A stretch of 52,635 nt of DNA from Phycisphaeraceae bacterium (GTDB taxonomy: Bacteria > Planctomycetota > Phycisphaerae > Phycisphaerales > UBA1924): contig JAHBXE010000022.1 of the NCBI GenBank assembly GCA_019636625.1, positions 1-52,635 on the forward strand. Direction: 5' to 3'. Shown piece after piece: positions 7,447 through 16,945 of the stretch; position 1 is the stretch's first letter; each line of letters begins with the position of its first letter. Below the pieces are notes generated by a model that was not told the DNA's origin, searched no databases, and saw nothing but the letters and a program-made list of their open reading frames with translations. A program made the translations under genes and the position numbers.

Positions 7447-10400
7447 TCAGCCCTTCCCCGGAGGGGCGCCCGAAGCGCCGCGGGTCGGATGGGTCACGGC
7501 AATGGCGTCGGCCTTGTCTTCATCGCGGGCGATGCGTTCGGCGACAGACCGGATCCTCGAGAGGCACCCCGCGGGATCGCGGAAGGTGGCCGGGCTCCAG
7601 ACGCGCTCAAGGTGCCAGCCTTGCCGTTGCAGAATCGCGGTACGGAAGATGTCCCATTCAACGGGATCGGAGCCCGGCGCGTAGCGAGCAAAGTCGCACA
7701 GCACGCCGCACGTCACGTCGAGCGGCCGGGTTGGGTGGCGCAACGCGAGGTCGACACAGAAGCCGTCGTTGCCCCAGTGCACGATCGATCCGGTCGAGTG
7801 CTCTCTCGCCAGGATTGAACCCAGTTCAGTGGCAATGGCCGAAGGAGCGGACGAGGCGTTGACCGTCAGTTCGGTGGTGCCGCCGAGGTCAGTGGAGCCA
7901 TCGCCGGACAGGGTGCCGGACTGCGCGTAGGCGGCTTCGAGCGCTTCGGCGTATCGGAGGTAGGCCAGGAGCAGCCAACCCCCGCCCGGTGCCGCGCCGA
8001 GCGGAACCTCGGGCGCGGTCAGGTACACCTCGCGCGGGATGCTGGTGACCAGGTGCACCTCGTGACGGGCTCGGGTGATCAGGACATTGAGCCGCCGCCC
8101 ACCGCCCGGTTGAAGCAGGGGGCCGAAGCGCCGATGGAACTTGCCCTTCTCATCCGGCCCAAACGTTGTGCTGATGATCATGTGGTCACGTTCATCGCCC
8201 TGCACGTTCTCGAGGTTCTTGACGAACAGGCCGTCGGGCGCGCCGCCGGAGCGTCGGGCCCGCGATGTCTGAAGGCGAGCGGCAAACTCCGGATCGGCCT
8301 CGGCCGCCTCATCGAGTTTCTCCACGATCAGGTCGCGTTGCGGGAGGTTGAAGCACGCGATGCCGATGCTCGGGGGTTCGGCCCGCCGGAGCAGGTCCTT
8401 GACAATGCGCACAACCTCCGATGCTTCCGGCTCGTTCTGGCGGTTCTTGTAGAGACCCGCAACGCGCCGGAGCGAGAGCGGCGGAACACATGTTCGGTGG
8501 CGTGGGTGTGCCGGAATAGCCTGCAGCCGCTTGCTGTAGAAGTGCTCGTTGCTGAACTCGATGAGATCGGCGTTCCGCGAGCGGTAGTGCACGTCGAGGT
8601 AACTCTCTTCCAGCGAGAGGTTCAGCGCGGCGGAGAGCAGATCCTCCGACTGGCTCTGCTGCGATTCGAACAGATCGTCGTCGGACGCGATGGGGTCTTC
8701 ATCGCTGGAAATCGCCGCGGACTCGAAGAAGCGTGTCGGGGGAAGCTGCTTGGGATCGCCGGCAATGACGACGCGCTTGGCCCGGGTGAGCACGGGGAGC
8801 GCATCTTCCAGGCGGCACTGGCTGGCCTCGTCAAAGATCACCACGTCGAAGACGGGCTCTCGCGGGAAGACCTGCGCCACGGTCTCGGGGCTGGCCATCC
8901 ACACCGGGCGAAGGTCGAGAATCGGGTCGCCGCCCTCGACCTCGCGTCCAAGGGCGAGCACTTGTCGCAGGCGAAGCGCCCGAGCGCCGCGTGTGATCAA
9001 ACGCTGCCGGATCTTGGCGCCTTCGCTGCTGAGCCTGCTGCCCGTGCCGACGACAAGGCGGGATCGCTGAATAGTCAGCCACTTCGACACGGTGAGGTCC
9101 CGCACCACCGCTCGGCGTTGGCCCTCAAGTTCATGCCACCGGTCGAACAGCGTCTGCACCCGGCGGGCATCGGCGGCATGGAGCTTCGGGTTCGCCTCGA
9201 TCAGCGAGGCGACCTGCGCGGATGCCGCGGCGTGGTACAGCGACTGAAGCGCGGGTTCGGGATCGACGCCCGCCTTCAGGAACGATTCGAGCGGGGCGCG
9301 CACGTCGGCGCGCATCCCGGACAGCCGCTCGCGGATCCGAAGAACGCTCTCCAGCGTCGGGAGGCGAGCCGACAGCGACTCCATGGTCGGCATCGCGGCT
9401 TCGCCCGCCCGCCACCCGGTTGTCGCGTGCTTGAGCCAAGCGTGCCCGAAGAGGGCGCTCGCCGCGCATAGGCGTTCCAGCTCCTGTAGCGATGCGGCTC
9501 GTCTCGGCGAGGCACGCAGGCCCCAGAGCAAGTTGGAGTCAGTCGTTTCCTGCGCGAGGGCGGCGGTGACCGGCTTCGCGAGCGGAACGAGCGCGGGCTC
9601 GCCATGCACACGGAGCAGAAGCCGGACCACGGCGCTGGTGGCCGCCGCTTCGGCGAGAGTTCTTGTGGCGTCTGGAACTGGTGCGTGCGGCACGGGCGAA
9701 TCGCTCATGGTGTCGAGGCATGCACGGACAACCAGCAGCGCACGCAGTCGAGACATGAACGTCCGGGCCCGCTCCGCCGATTCGGGGTTCAGCGCCAGCC
9801 CCAGAGGTGAGAGCACACGCTCCGCGGCCCGTCGCTTCCCGAAGGCCAGGAAGCCGAAGATCGACTTGGTGCTTCGCAGGTACGCCTCCAAGCTCCCGAT
9901 CGAGGCGCCCAGCGACGCGGCGGTGGGGGGGTTGGAGCGAACTGTCAGGAGCAGTTCCGCATCCAGTGGGCCTTCAGCGGCACGCGCCGCGGCGGCGTCG
10001 AGCTCCGCAAGCATTCCCCCCGCTGTCTTCAACTCCGCAACAGGGCGCCCGGCCCAGCTCCGGCGCAGTGCGATGTGCGGGCTTGAAAGCACGGACTGGA
10101 TGGATTCCGCCAGGGAGAGCCTCGCGTCCGCCTGCTCGCCCAACGGAAGATCCGGAGCAAACGGATCGATGCGAACATCAATGGTCTCATCAGCCTTGGC
10201 CGCGGCACGAACGACGCTGTCCATCCGCTCACGGATTCTTTGCCCCGGCTGGCCGAGGAGGTCCGCGAGGGGCAGGCCGGCGGCTTCACCCCATGGATTG
10301 GAGACGTACTCCACTTCCAGTCCGCGCGCGAGCACCTCGCGTACATCGGTTTCCGCCGCGTTTATGGAATCGGAGTTCGGCGCGGCGGCGGGTGGAAGGC

Positions 10401-11871
10401 GCACGGGGCAAGCCGCGGCTTCGGGCGCAAGCCGAAGCACCTGGCCGACCAGGTCGTGCAGTGTTCGACCATCGGCGTCGGCACAGTTGAGAAGAGCGCG
10501 AAACTCGGTCAGTTCGCCGTGAATCCGGAGTAGTTCGCCGTCCAGACGGGAGAGCGCTCGGTCAAGCCCTTCGCGGGGCGTGTGCTCCACCAACCCGTCG
10601 AGTTGCTGCCGGATGGACATGTACAGGTTCTTCTGGTCGCGCTGCGGATCGTGAATGAGCGCACAGAGATGACCGAGTCCAATCGCTTCAAGCCGGTTGG
10701 CCACCACATCCAGCGCCGTGCGCTTCTCGCAGACGAACAGCACTCGCTCCCCGCGTACGAGCGAGTCGCCGATGATGTTGGTGATCGTCTGGCTCTTGCC
10801 CGTTCCGGGCGGGCCGTGAATGACCAACGCATCCTCTTGGCGTGCCTTGGCGACCGCGCCGGCTTGGCACGGGTCCGCTTGAGCGACTAGGCGGGCGGCA
10901 TCGGAAGAAACCGTCGGTTGAGCGGCAGGCGAAGCGCTCGAACCGAACGCGGACCGCGGCGAAACAAAACGCTTGATCGGCCCTTCGGGCGACCCCTTGG
11001 CAACCATCTCCTTGGTATCACGGATGAGGCCCTGCTTGGAAGCGGGGAAGAGCCCCAGCACGGCGCTGGCAAGCACTTCCGGTCGATCGCCAAGCCGCTC
11101 GGTCACCGGGATCGGGTTGATTTCGAAATCGGCATCGGGAGCATTCACCGCGAACGCCTCGGGCAACGGCGCATCCATCGCCTTACACACGTGCTGCACG
11201 ATCGCCGCGATCTCTTTCCACGGTTGCGAGCCATCTTCATCGTGGAAATGCGAGTCGGCGGCTATCCCGGTCTGCTGCTCGATCCACGCCAGCAGCGCCT
11301 CGTTGGGAACCACGCGGTCGACTTCATCGCTCTGGCATTCGATGACAATCGCCGGCGCTGCACCGCCTTGCACGCTGAGCGAGACCGGGATGAACGCGAC
11401 AGGGGCAAGGATCCTCCGGCCCGGCGTGCCGCGGCGGGTGGTCCCGGACGGTGGAAGGTGCAGCACCGGAAAGCCAACATTCAGCACATGAACGCCGGTG
11501 TCATCCTCGTACGTGCGAGCTTCATCGACCAGAATACGCAACTTGGAGATAAGGTTCAGTTGCGCGGCGTACCGCACCCGAAGCGCACGAATGTCGTCAG
11601 ACTCGTCTTCTCGGATTGGTGGCGCGGGTTTGACGCGGGCCACCACGCGAGCGGACGCCTGCGGCCCAAGCAGGGCGAGCAGACACGCCGTGGGTGTCGC
11701 ATCGTCGAGTGAGGAAAGGGCGGCGAGGTCGATCCTCTGGCGGCTGCTGTGAGGGCGGCAGTTGAGGCTGGGACCGCCCGCGATGGCCGCGAAGAGCCGA
11801 TCGAGCATGGCCGGCAGGATCTTGCCCGGCGGAGGGAGTTCGACGGGCTGGGTCGAAGCGGCGTCGGACAT
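7447..11871 (-). CDS. Large SF1 helicase with probable C-terminal endonuclease-fold domain
   Basis: A 1474-residue cytosolic protein. Residues 1-330 are an N-terminal region resembling the DUF4011-type start of such helicases. The SF1 core begins with Walker A GPPGTGKSQT at about residue 353. Motif II is VVIFDEASQ near 1013, followed by AGDPKQLPP, and motif VI is RLNVLITRARHEVHLV near 1260. A long helical insertion separates motifs I and II. The C-terminal 130 residues (GFCVDLALRHP, LDVTCGVLCDFARYAP, ILQRQGWHLERVWS) resemble the Vsr/MTES_1575-like nuclease domain found fused to these helicases. This architecture occurs in RNA/DNA helicases of defence islands. ATG 11871 has AAAGGG upstream. 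No partner gene is adjacent. The nuclease assignment is tentative because I read it from general pattern only. Confidence 0.85.
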   Translation of the reverse strand: MSDAASTQPVELPPPGKILPAMLDRLFAAIAGGPSLNCRPHSSRQRIDLAALSSLDDATPTACLLALLGPQASARVVARVKPAPPIREDESDDIRALRVRYAAQLNLISKLRILVDEARTYEDDTGVHVLNVGFPVLHLPPSGTTRRGTPGRRILAPVAFIPVSLSVQGGAAPAIVIECQSDEVDRVVPNEALLAWIEQQTGIAADSHFHDEDGSQPWKEIAAIVQHVCKAMDAPLPEAFAVNAPDADFEINPIPVTERLGDRPEVLASAVLGLFPASKQGLIRDTKEMVAKGSPEGPIKRFVSPRSAFGSSASPAAQPTVSSDAARLVAQADPCQAGAVAKARQEDALVIHGPPGTGKSQTITNIIGDSLVRGERVLFVCEKRTALDVVANRLEAIGLGHLCALIHDPQRDQKNLYMSIRQQLDGLVEHTPREGLDRALSRLDGELLRIHGELTEFRALLNCADADGRTLHDLVGQVLRLAPEAAACPVRLPPAAAPNSDSINAAETDVREVLARGLEVEYVSNPWGEAAGLPLADLLGQPGQRIRERMDSVVRAAAKADETIDVRIDPFAPDLPLGEQADARLSLAESIQSVLSSPHIALRRSWAGRPVAELKTAGGMLAELDAAAARAAEGPLDAELLLTVRSNPPTAASLGASIGSLEAYLRSTKSIFGFLAFGKRRAAERVLSPLGLALNPESAERARTFMSRLRALLVVRACLDTMSDSPVPHAPVPDATRTLAEAAATSAVVRLLLRVHGEPALVPLAKPVTAALAQETTDSNLLWGLRASPRRAASLQELERLCAASALFGHAWLKHATTGWRAGEAAMPTMESLSARLPTLESVLRIRERLSGMRADVRAPLESFLKAGVDPEPALQSLYHAAASAQVASLIEANPKLHAADARRVQTLFDRWHELEGQRRAVVRDLTVSKWLTIQRSRLVVGTGSRLSSEGAKIRQRLITRGARALRLRQVLALGREVEGGDPILDLRPVWMASPETVAQVFPREPVFDVVIFDEASQCRLEDALPVLTRAKRVVIAGDPKQLPPTRFFESAAISSDEDPIASDDDLFESQQSQSEDLLSAALNLSLEESYLDVHYRSRNADLIEFSNEHFYSKRLQAIPAHPRHRTCVPPLSLRRVAGLYKNRQNEPEASEVVRIVKDLLRRAEPPSIGIACFNLPQRDLIVEKLDEAAEADPEFAARLQTSRARRSGGAPDGLFVKNLENVQGDERDHMIISTTFGPDEKGKFHRRFGPLLQPGGGRRLNVLITRARHEVHLVTSIPREVYLTAPEVPLGAAPGGGWLLLAYLRYAEALEAAYAQSGTLSGDGSTDLGGTTELTVNASSAPSAIATELGSILAREHSTGSIVHWGNDGFCVDLALRHPTRPLDVTCGVLCDFARYAPGSDPVEWDIFRTAILQRQGWHLERVWSPATFRDPAGCLSRIRSVAERIARDEDKADAIAVTHPTRGASGAPPGKG

Positions 11872-11954
11872 GAGTAGCCCTTTCGAGCAGGAGTGTACCC
11901 GGCGCGAAAGCTGTTTCGGGTCGGGCCCCTCGCCTCAGGATGGAACGGTGACGT

Positions 11955-11992
11955 CCAAAAAGAAAACCGGGCGGCGCTGAGGCGCCGCCCGG
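11955..11992 (-). terminator. Intrinsic terminator of the RRM gene
   Basis: On the minus strand an 11-bp stem CCGGGCGGCGC / GCGCCGCCCGG with loop CTCA is followed by TTTTCTTTTT. It lies about 25 nt past the stop of the RNA-binding protein gene and before the helicase start. Confidence 0.88.
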
Positions 11993-12016
11993 ACAAGTTC
12001 CTGCATCTGCAGATGA

Positions 12017-12340
12017 TTACCAGCCGCCGCGACCGCCGCCGCGACCACCGCGCCCGCCGCCGCCAAAGCCGCCGCGGCCACCGCCGCCGCCGCGGTCTTC
12101 GCGGGGCTTGGCTTCGTTCACAGTGAGGCTGCGGCCATCAAGCTCCTGGCCGTTGAGAGCGGCCATGGCGGCCTTGGCCTCGTTGTCGTCGTTCATTTCG
12201 ACGAATCCAAAGCCGCGCGGGCGGCCCGTCTCGCGGTCCATGACGAGCTGGGCCGAGGCCACAGCGCCGTGCGCCTCGAAGGCAGCGCGGAGGGCGGACT
12301 CGGACGTGTTAAAAGAGAGATTCCCGACGTAGATCTTCAT
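12017..12340 (-). CDS. Glycine-rich RRM RNA-binding protein
   Basis: A 107-residue single-RRM protein of the bacterial RNA-binding-protein type. RNP2 is IYVGNLSF (3-10) and RNP1 is RGFGFVEM (42-49), both intact. The tail from residue 80 is Gly/Arg-rich (RGGGGGRGG repeats), as in cold-regulated RRM proteins of cyanobacteria and planctomycetes. Likely an RNA chaperone acting on mRNA. ATG 12340 is chosen because the RRM begins immediately; reading upstream adds unrelated sequence. It is a single-gene unit with a strong intrinsic terminator. Cold regulation is known for the family but not shown here. Confidence 0.93.
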   Translation of the reverse strand: MKIYVGNLSFNTSESALRAAFEAHGAVASAQLVMDRETGRPRGFGFVEMNDDNEAKAAMAALNGQELDGRSLTVNEAKPREDRGGGGGRGGFGGGGRGGRGGGRGGW

Positions 12341-12492
12341 GATACTTCCAACCATGCCCGAGGACTTTGAAACCGGTGCTTGAACTCGGGCGGGAGGAAG
12401 CTTCGGCGATTCCGCGTGAGACCCAAGGTGGGTCTCGGTTCGCGATCGTGGAAGTCTAGGCACCGGACCCGGCCGGCGATGAATCCATGGCT

Positions 12493-13689
12493 TCAGACCT
12501 CCACGATCATCGCCACCGCATTTCCGCCGCCCAGGCACAGGGCCGCCAGGCCCCGTTTCCCGCCCGTACGACGGAGTTGGTGGATCAACGTCGTGAGCAC
12601 GCGGGCGCCCGAGGCCCCAACGGGGTGGCCCAGGGCAATGCCGCCGCCGCAGATGTTCAGCTTGGACTCCGGAATCCCCAGCGCCTTGGTGTTGCACAGC
12701 ACCTGCGCCGCGAAGGCCTCGTTGATCTCAAAAAGGTCAATGTCCTTCACCGCCATCCCCGCCTTCTTCAGCACGCCCCCGATGCCCTCGATCGGCGCGG
12801 CGAAGATGTCCTTGGGCGCGACACCGCCCGTGTGATAGGCCACGATCTTCGCGATCGGCTTGATCCCCAGCTCTTCCGCACGCGTGGATGAGGCCACCAC
12901 CACCGCGGCTGCACCGTCGGAAATCTGGCTCGCGTTCGCCGCGGTGACGGTCCCGTCCTTCTCGAACACGGGGCGGAGCTTGGACACCGATTCCAGGCTC
13001 GTGTCGGCCCGGATGCCCTCATCCGCCGCGACGCCCGGCGACTTCTTGTCGAGGCACTGCTCGCCCGTCAACGCCACGATCTCCGACTTGAAGTGGCCCG
13101 CCTTGGTGGCCTCGGCCGCCCGCTGGTGCGACTGAACGCTGAACCGATCCTGCTCCGCGCGGGAAATCTCGAACTTCTTGGCGATGTGGTCCGCCGCGTT
13201 GCCCATGGGCCAGCACTCGAAAGCGCAGCGCAGGCCGTCGTAGGCCATATGGTCTTCCATCGTCGCCGGGCCGTACTTCACACCCTCGCGGACCCGAGCG
13301 AAGTGGGGGGCCGCCGTCATGTTCTCGAAGCCGCCCGCGATCACCAGCTGATTGTCGCCGGCCTTGATCGACTGCGCGGCCATCATCACCGCCTCCAGGC
13401 CCGATCCACAAACCTTGTTGATCGTCTTGGCCGATTGTGAATCCGGGCACCCGGCTTTCAGCGCCGCTTGGCGGGCGGGGTTCTGGCCCAGGCCCGCCTG
13501 CAGCACGCACCCCATAACGACCTCATCCACGCCTCCGGCCTTGGCCGCTGTTCCCAACGCGGGTTGTTCCGAGAAGATGGCCTGGATGGCGTACGAACCG
13601 AGAACCGGCGAAGGGACCTTGGCAAGTCCGCCGAAGAACCGGCCGATGGGAGTGCGCTTGGCGGCGAGAATGACGGGCTGGTGGGACAT
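12493..13689 (-). CDS. Thiolase (acetyl-CoA C-acetyltransferase family)
   Basis: A 398-residue type II thiolase that condenses or cleaves acyl-CoA in fatty-acid or acetoacetyl-CoA metabolism. The nucleophile is Cys94 in NKVCGSGLEAV. His355 in ALGHPVGASG and Cys385 in CLGGGNAV complete the catalytic set. The usual NxNGGAIALGHP loop reads NICGGGIALGHP, a mild variation. ATG 13689 has AGGAG 8 nt upstream, and the family N-terminus (PVILAAKRTPIGRFFGGL) follows directly. A divergent zinc-ribbon gene starts 138 nt away. No other beta-oxidation gene is adjacent, so the exact substrate is unknown; acetyl-CoA acetyltransferase is the most likely. Confidence 0.93.
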   Translation of the reverse strand: MSHQPVILAAKRTPIGRFFGGLAKVPSPVLGSYAIQAIFSEQPALGTAAKAGGVDEVVMGCVLQAGLGQNPARQAALKAGCPDSQSAKTINKVCGSGLEAVMMAAQSIKAGDNQLVIAGGFENMTAAPHFARVREGVKYGPATMEDHMAYDGLRCAFECWPMGNAADHIAKKFEISRAEQDRFSVQSHQRAAEATKAGHFKSEIVALTGEQCLDKKSPGVAADEGIRADTSLESVSKLRPVFEKDGTVTAANASQISDGAAAVVVASSTRAEELGIKPIAKIVAYHTGGVAPKDIFAAPIEGIGGVLKKAGMAVKDIDLFEINEAFAAQVLCNTKALGIPESKLNICGGGIALGHPVGASGARVLTTLIHQLRRTGGKRGLAALCLGGGNAVAMIVEV

Positions 13690-13827
13690 TTCCGGGCTCC
13701 TGGGCTCAAAGCCAAGTCTAGGCCGCGGCGGAGGGTTTTCGGGGTCATCGCCAAGGAAGCAAGCGGCGGGACCGAGTACAGTTTGCCGCTGGGCCGGACG
13801 CGGGCGGGGCGCTGAAGGAATCAGGCG

Positions 13828-14181
13828 ATGGACCGATTGTGGAACCTGAACAACCGGCAGCCGGACCCGGCCACGGGTGCCGAATCGGAGTCGCAGTCGG
13901 TCGAGCGGCGCCTGGCGGAGCTCGAATCGCGGCTCGATTCGCTCACCCTCGCGTGCATGGCGATGTGGCGCCTGTTCCAGCAGAAGCACGGCATCAGTGA
14001 TGAAGAGTTCTCCGCCATGGTGCGAGAAGTCGACCTGAGCGACGGGCGGCTCGATGGCCGTATCGCGCCGGAAACCAAGTCCTGCGCCACCTGCGGCCGG
14101 GCCATGTCGTCCCGGCATGTCAAGTGCCTGTACTGCGGCGGAGACAACTTGCAGCGCAAGCCCTTTGAGGGCGCCCGGTGA
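13828..14181 (+). CDS. Small zinc-ribbon protein
   Basis: 117 residues: a coiled-coil stretch at 24-50 (SVERRLAELESRLDSL) and a C-terminal zinc ribbon with cysteines 86, 89, 100 and 103 (CATC and CLYC). No catalytic motif. AAGGA precedes ATG 13828. The stop overlaps the start of the CPBP protease gene by 4 nt (GTGA), so the two are translationally coupled. A regulatory or adaptor role for the zinc ribbon is inference. Confidence 0.75.
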   Translation: MDRLWNLNNRQPDPATGAESESQSVERRLAELESRLDSLTLACMAMWRLFQQKHGISDEEFSAMVREVDLSDGRLDGRIAPETKSCATCGRAMSSRHVKCLYCGGDNLQRKPFEGAR

Positions 14182-14879
14182 GCCATGCGGTGACCGCGAG
14201 GACGCCCGGCCGGGCGTTCCTCGCCGCGGAGTTCGCCGTCCTGTTCATCTGCGGCCCCCTCGCCGTCGCGTGGTGGCTGCCCAAGCGACTGCTGATTCCT
14301 TCCATCGCCGTCTTCGGCCTCTTCGCGCTCACGATGCTGCTGATCGATCCGCGATTCGACCGTCGGCAACTCTGGAACGCCCGGCGCATGAAGCCCGAGT
14401 TGCCGCGCATGATCGCGCTCGCCGTGTTCGCCATGCTCGTGGTCACCGGGGTCGTGTGGGCGGCGGACCCTTCCATTCTCGGTTCGCTCGTGCGGGAGCG
14501 GCCCGTGCTCTGGGCCGCCATCATGATCGGCTACCCCCTCGCCAGCGTCTACCCGCAGGAGATCATCTACCGCGCGTTCATCTTCCACCGCTACCAGCGA
14601 CTCTTTCCATCCACCGGCGTCATGATCGCCGTCAGCGCCATCGCCTTCGGTTACGCCCACATTGTCCTCTGGAACTGGCTCGCCGTCGGCTCCACCTTTC
14701 TCGGCGGAATCCTCTTTGCCTTCACCTACGCCCGCACCCGTTCCACGGCCGCGGCGTGGGTCGAGCACGCGGTGTACGGGTGCTTCATGTTCACCGTCGG
14801 TCTTGGTCAGTACTTCTACGGCGGCGCCGCCGAGCGGGTGTCGATCACTTCGGCTTGGTCGCCGGCGAACTGGCTGTAA
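14178..14879 (+). CDS. CPBP-family intramembrane protease (Rce1/Abi-like)
   Basis: A 233-residue membrane protein with about six hydrophobic helices. Family motifs: Gln127-Glu128 and Arg132 (QEIIYR), where most members have EExxxR; His161 in FGYAHI; and His197 in AWVEHAVYG. The first glutamate of the metal or catalytic pair is therefore Gln, which may reduce activity or mark a subfamily. GTG 14178 overlaps the stop of the preceding zinc-ribbon gene. Its 3' end overlaps the convergent zinc-ribbon membrane protein gene by 35 nt. The substrate is unknown. Confidence 0.85.
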   Translation: MSHAVTARTPGRAFLAAEFAVLFICGPLAVAWWLPKRLLIPSIAVFGLFALTMLLIDPRFDRRQLWNARRMKPELPRMIALAVFAMLVVTGVVWAADPSILGSLVRERPVLWAAIMIGYPLASVYPQEIIYRAFIFHRYQRLFPSTGVMIAVSAIAFGYAHIVLWNWLAVGSTFLGGILFAFTYARTRSTAAAWVEHAVYGCFMFTVGLGQYFYGGAAERVSITSAWSPANWL

Positions 14880-16365
14880 TGGTGGAGAGATCCGGTATCG
14901 GGTCCAGACCGTGCATCGCCCGCAGGTTGTTCTGCGCCTCGAGCAAGGAGCCAAAGATCGCCCGCGGCACGGCGTTGAGCGTCCCATCCACCTGGCATAC
15001 GAAGAACGTGTCGGTCGCCTGGGCCACCATGCCGAACGTCGTATTGCTCGGGGATTGATTGGGGGCTCCCCGCGGCGATTCAGCGATGAAGAGCCAGAGG
15101 CCGGTTCCGGAGGCGGGCGTCAGGCCGTGGTAGGTGAACACAAAGTCGCCGACTCGGTGTGCCACGACATCCCCCGGCTGCGACGCGACGATCTTCTGGA
15201 TCATCGCCTCACGCGCCGATGGCGTGAGGGACGACAGCCTGCCCAGCGTCGTCGATCCGACGATGATCGAGTCGGAGGCGAGAGGATCAGAACTCAGGCT
15301 GAAATCCCCCGATGTGAGACTCCCGTTGATCAGCAGGTCGACGGCGTGATCGGGGTAGCGCCCGCTGGATGCGGCGGCGCTCGACAACGCCGACGCCATG
15401 GCCTGGACCCGCATGCTCTGCATCGTCACGGGCAGGTTCATTTGAGTCGACAAAGTGGCCCCCGCGGACGCCGCCGCCGTCATGGCGGCACTGAACGCCC
15501 ACACCAGCCCGGCGATGATCAACGCCCCGGCCACCAGGGGAGGAAGGATGACCGCGAAGGTCGCCCGCAATCCCGAGATCCGCTGCCCCTTGTGCACCAT
15601 GATCGAGGCAACGATCATCTGCCACACCACGGCGACCGGGAAGAGATACCCACCAAGGCACGGCACCGAGACCAGCAGCCCCGGCGAACTGCTGTAGCAC
15701 AGGCAGTGGATCGTTCTTCGGAACCCGCCGGCCGTGGGGCCGGTGATCATGAGCAGCACGTGCGTGAAGATCGCCCAGCCCGCCAGCCACACCAGCATGA
15801 ACACAACCGCAAACGCGAAAAGCGGCGCAAAACCGAGAAAGACCACGGCGCCCGGTCCACCTCCACGGGTACCCAGGGCGCCGAACGCGCCGTACAGCAG
15901 GAGAAGGGTAACGACGCCCAGCAGGGGCCCGGCGAGCAGATTGATGGCCGCGAAGAACATTGCCCGCCACGCCGAACTGGAGACCGGCGTGCTCTCGATC
16001 AGCGCCGTCGGACCGCTCAGGGACTTGCCCACGGTGGCGAAGTAACGGCCGAGCAAACCCCGGCGCTGCCTGTCAATCCATGGATTCACGCCGACCCGCG
16101 TGTGCTCGGACTCCAGCCCCTCGGCGGGGAGCAGGACCATCTCGTCCATGTCCACCCCATGGCCACAGGTGATGCACGTGAACGACCGGGGTACCAGGTG
16201 CCCGTCAACCCCCGTGCCGAAGTACTGCTGGTTGCAGTGGGGGCAGAGAAACCGGACCGACCGCGGCACAAACTTGAACTGGCTGGGCAGGAAGTCCTTG
16301 CCGCACTCCGGGCAGCGACGGTCCTTCAGGTTCCACAGCGGGTATTCGCATCCCGGGCAGTGCAT
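14845..16365 (-). CDS. Zinc-ribbon plus multi-pass membrane protein
   Basis: 506 residues. The N-terminus carries several CxxC pairs (CPGC, CPEC, CPHC, CITC) within the first 70 residues, a zinc-ribbon array. About five hydrophobic segments follow between residues 130 and 300 (LLAGPLLGVVTLLLLYGAF, FAFAVVFMLVWLAGWAIF, FAVILPPLVAGALIIAGLVW), as in Yip1-type domains. The C-terminal 200 residues are a soluble domain of unknown fold. The start lies 1 nt after the stop of the upstream gene on the same strand, so the two are an operon. Function not assignable. Confidence 0.77.
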   Translation of the reverse strand: MHCPGCEYPLWNLKDRRCPECGKDFLPSQFKFVPRSVRFLCPHCNQQYFGTGVDGHLVPRSFTCITCGHGVDMDEMVLLPAEGLESEHTRVGVNPWIDRQRRGLLGRYFATVGKSLSGPTALIESTPVSSSAWRAMFFAAINLLAGPLLGVVTLLLLYGAFGALGTRGGGPGAVVFLGFAPLFAFAVVFMLVWLAGWAIFTHVLLMITGPTAGGFRRTIHCLCYSSSPGLLVSVPCLGGYLFPVAVVWQMIVASIMVHKGQRISGLRATFAVILPPLVAGALIIAGLVWAFSAAMTAAASAGATLSTQMNLPVTMQSMRVQAMASALSSAAASSGRYPDHAVDLLINGSLTSGDFSLSSDPLASDSIIVGSTTLGRLSSLTPSAREAMIQKIVASQPGDVVAHRVGDFVFTYHGLTPASGTGLWLFIAESPRGAPNQSPSNTTFGMVAQATDTFFVCQVDGTLNAVPRAIFGSLLEAQNNLRAMHGLDPIPDLSTITASSPATKPK

Positions 16366-16366
16366 G

Positions 16367-16945
16367 TCATTCCCACGCCGATACCAGAGCCTTCACCTTC
16401 GAACGGGAGAACCAGATCCACAGGAACACAGGCATCGCCCACCCCCAAGCCAGACCAAACGCCAGGGAGACAACCAGGACGGCCGACGACAACGGAGGCG
16501 CTGTGCCGGAGGTGGCCATGGCCTTGTGCGTCGCCTCCGTGACAACCCATGTCAGCACGGAGGCAAGAACGACCACGACCATCCGGAAGGGTATGTAGAC
16601 CTTGAGCGTCAAGTGGCCCCACCGGCGCTGCATGCACAGCCCCGCGCCGCCGATCAGCAGCATGATCGCGCCGGCGATGCCCAGCAGCGCCGCCAGCAGG
16701 AGCCAAACCACGTGGTCCTTCTGCACCTGAATCGTCGCCTTCATCTCCGGAGTCTGAGCAAGCGAGCCCAGCATGGCTTCCATCAGCAAGGGTGCCACCG
16801 CCTGCCACAGCCCGCCCAGAACGCCCAGCGCCCCCAGCACGATACAGACGACCCCGATGACCTTCGGCCACGATGGCGGCGCCGGCGGCACTTCAAACTC
16901 ACCCTGCTGTATCGGTGGGATGTCGGATGGATCGTGTTCGGGCAT
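16367..16945 (-). CDS. Membrane protein with four predicted helices
   Basis: 192 residues. A Pro-rich cytoplasmic N-terminus (MPEHDPSDIPPI) is followed by about four hydrophobic segments (VIGVVCIVLGALGVLGGLW, VVWLLLAALLGIAGAIMLLI, YIPFRMVVVVLASVLTWVV, VLVVSLAFGLAWGWAM). ATG 16945 is used because CAGGAG is just upstream. Its stop touches the start of the zinc-ribbon membrane protein, suggesting co-translation and a shared role. Family unknown. Confidence 0.75.
   Translation of the reverse strand: MPEHDPSDIPPIQQGEFEVPPAPPSWPKVIGVVCIVLGALGVLGGLWQAVAPLLMEAMLGSLAQTPEMKATIQVQKDHVVWLLLAALLGIAGAIMLLIGGAGLCMQRRWGHLTLKVYIPFRMVVVVLASVLTWVVTEATHKAMATSGTAPPLSSAVLVVSLAFGLAWGWAMPVFLWIWFSRSKVKALVSAWE

Noticed and set aside
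8053..9471. Plus-strand open frame opposite the helicase
   Set aside because: The helicase motifs run on the other strand and no ribosome site or domain supports this one.
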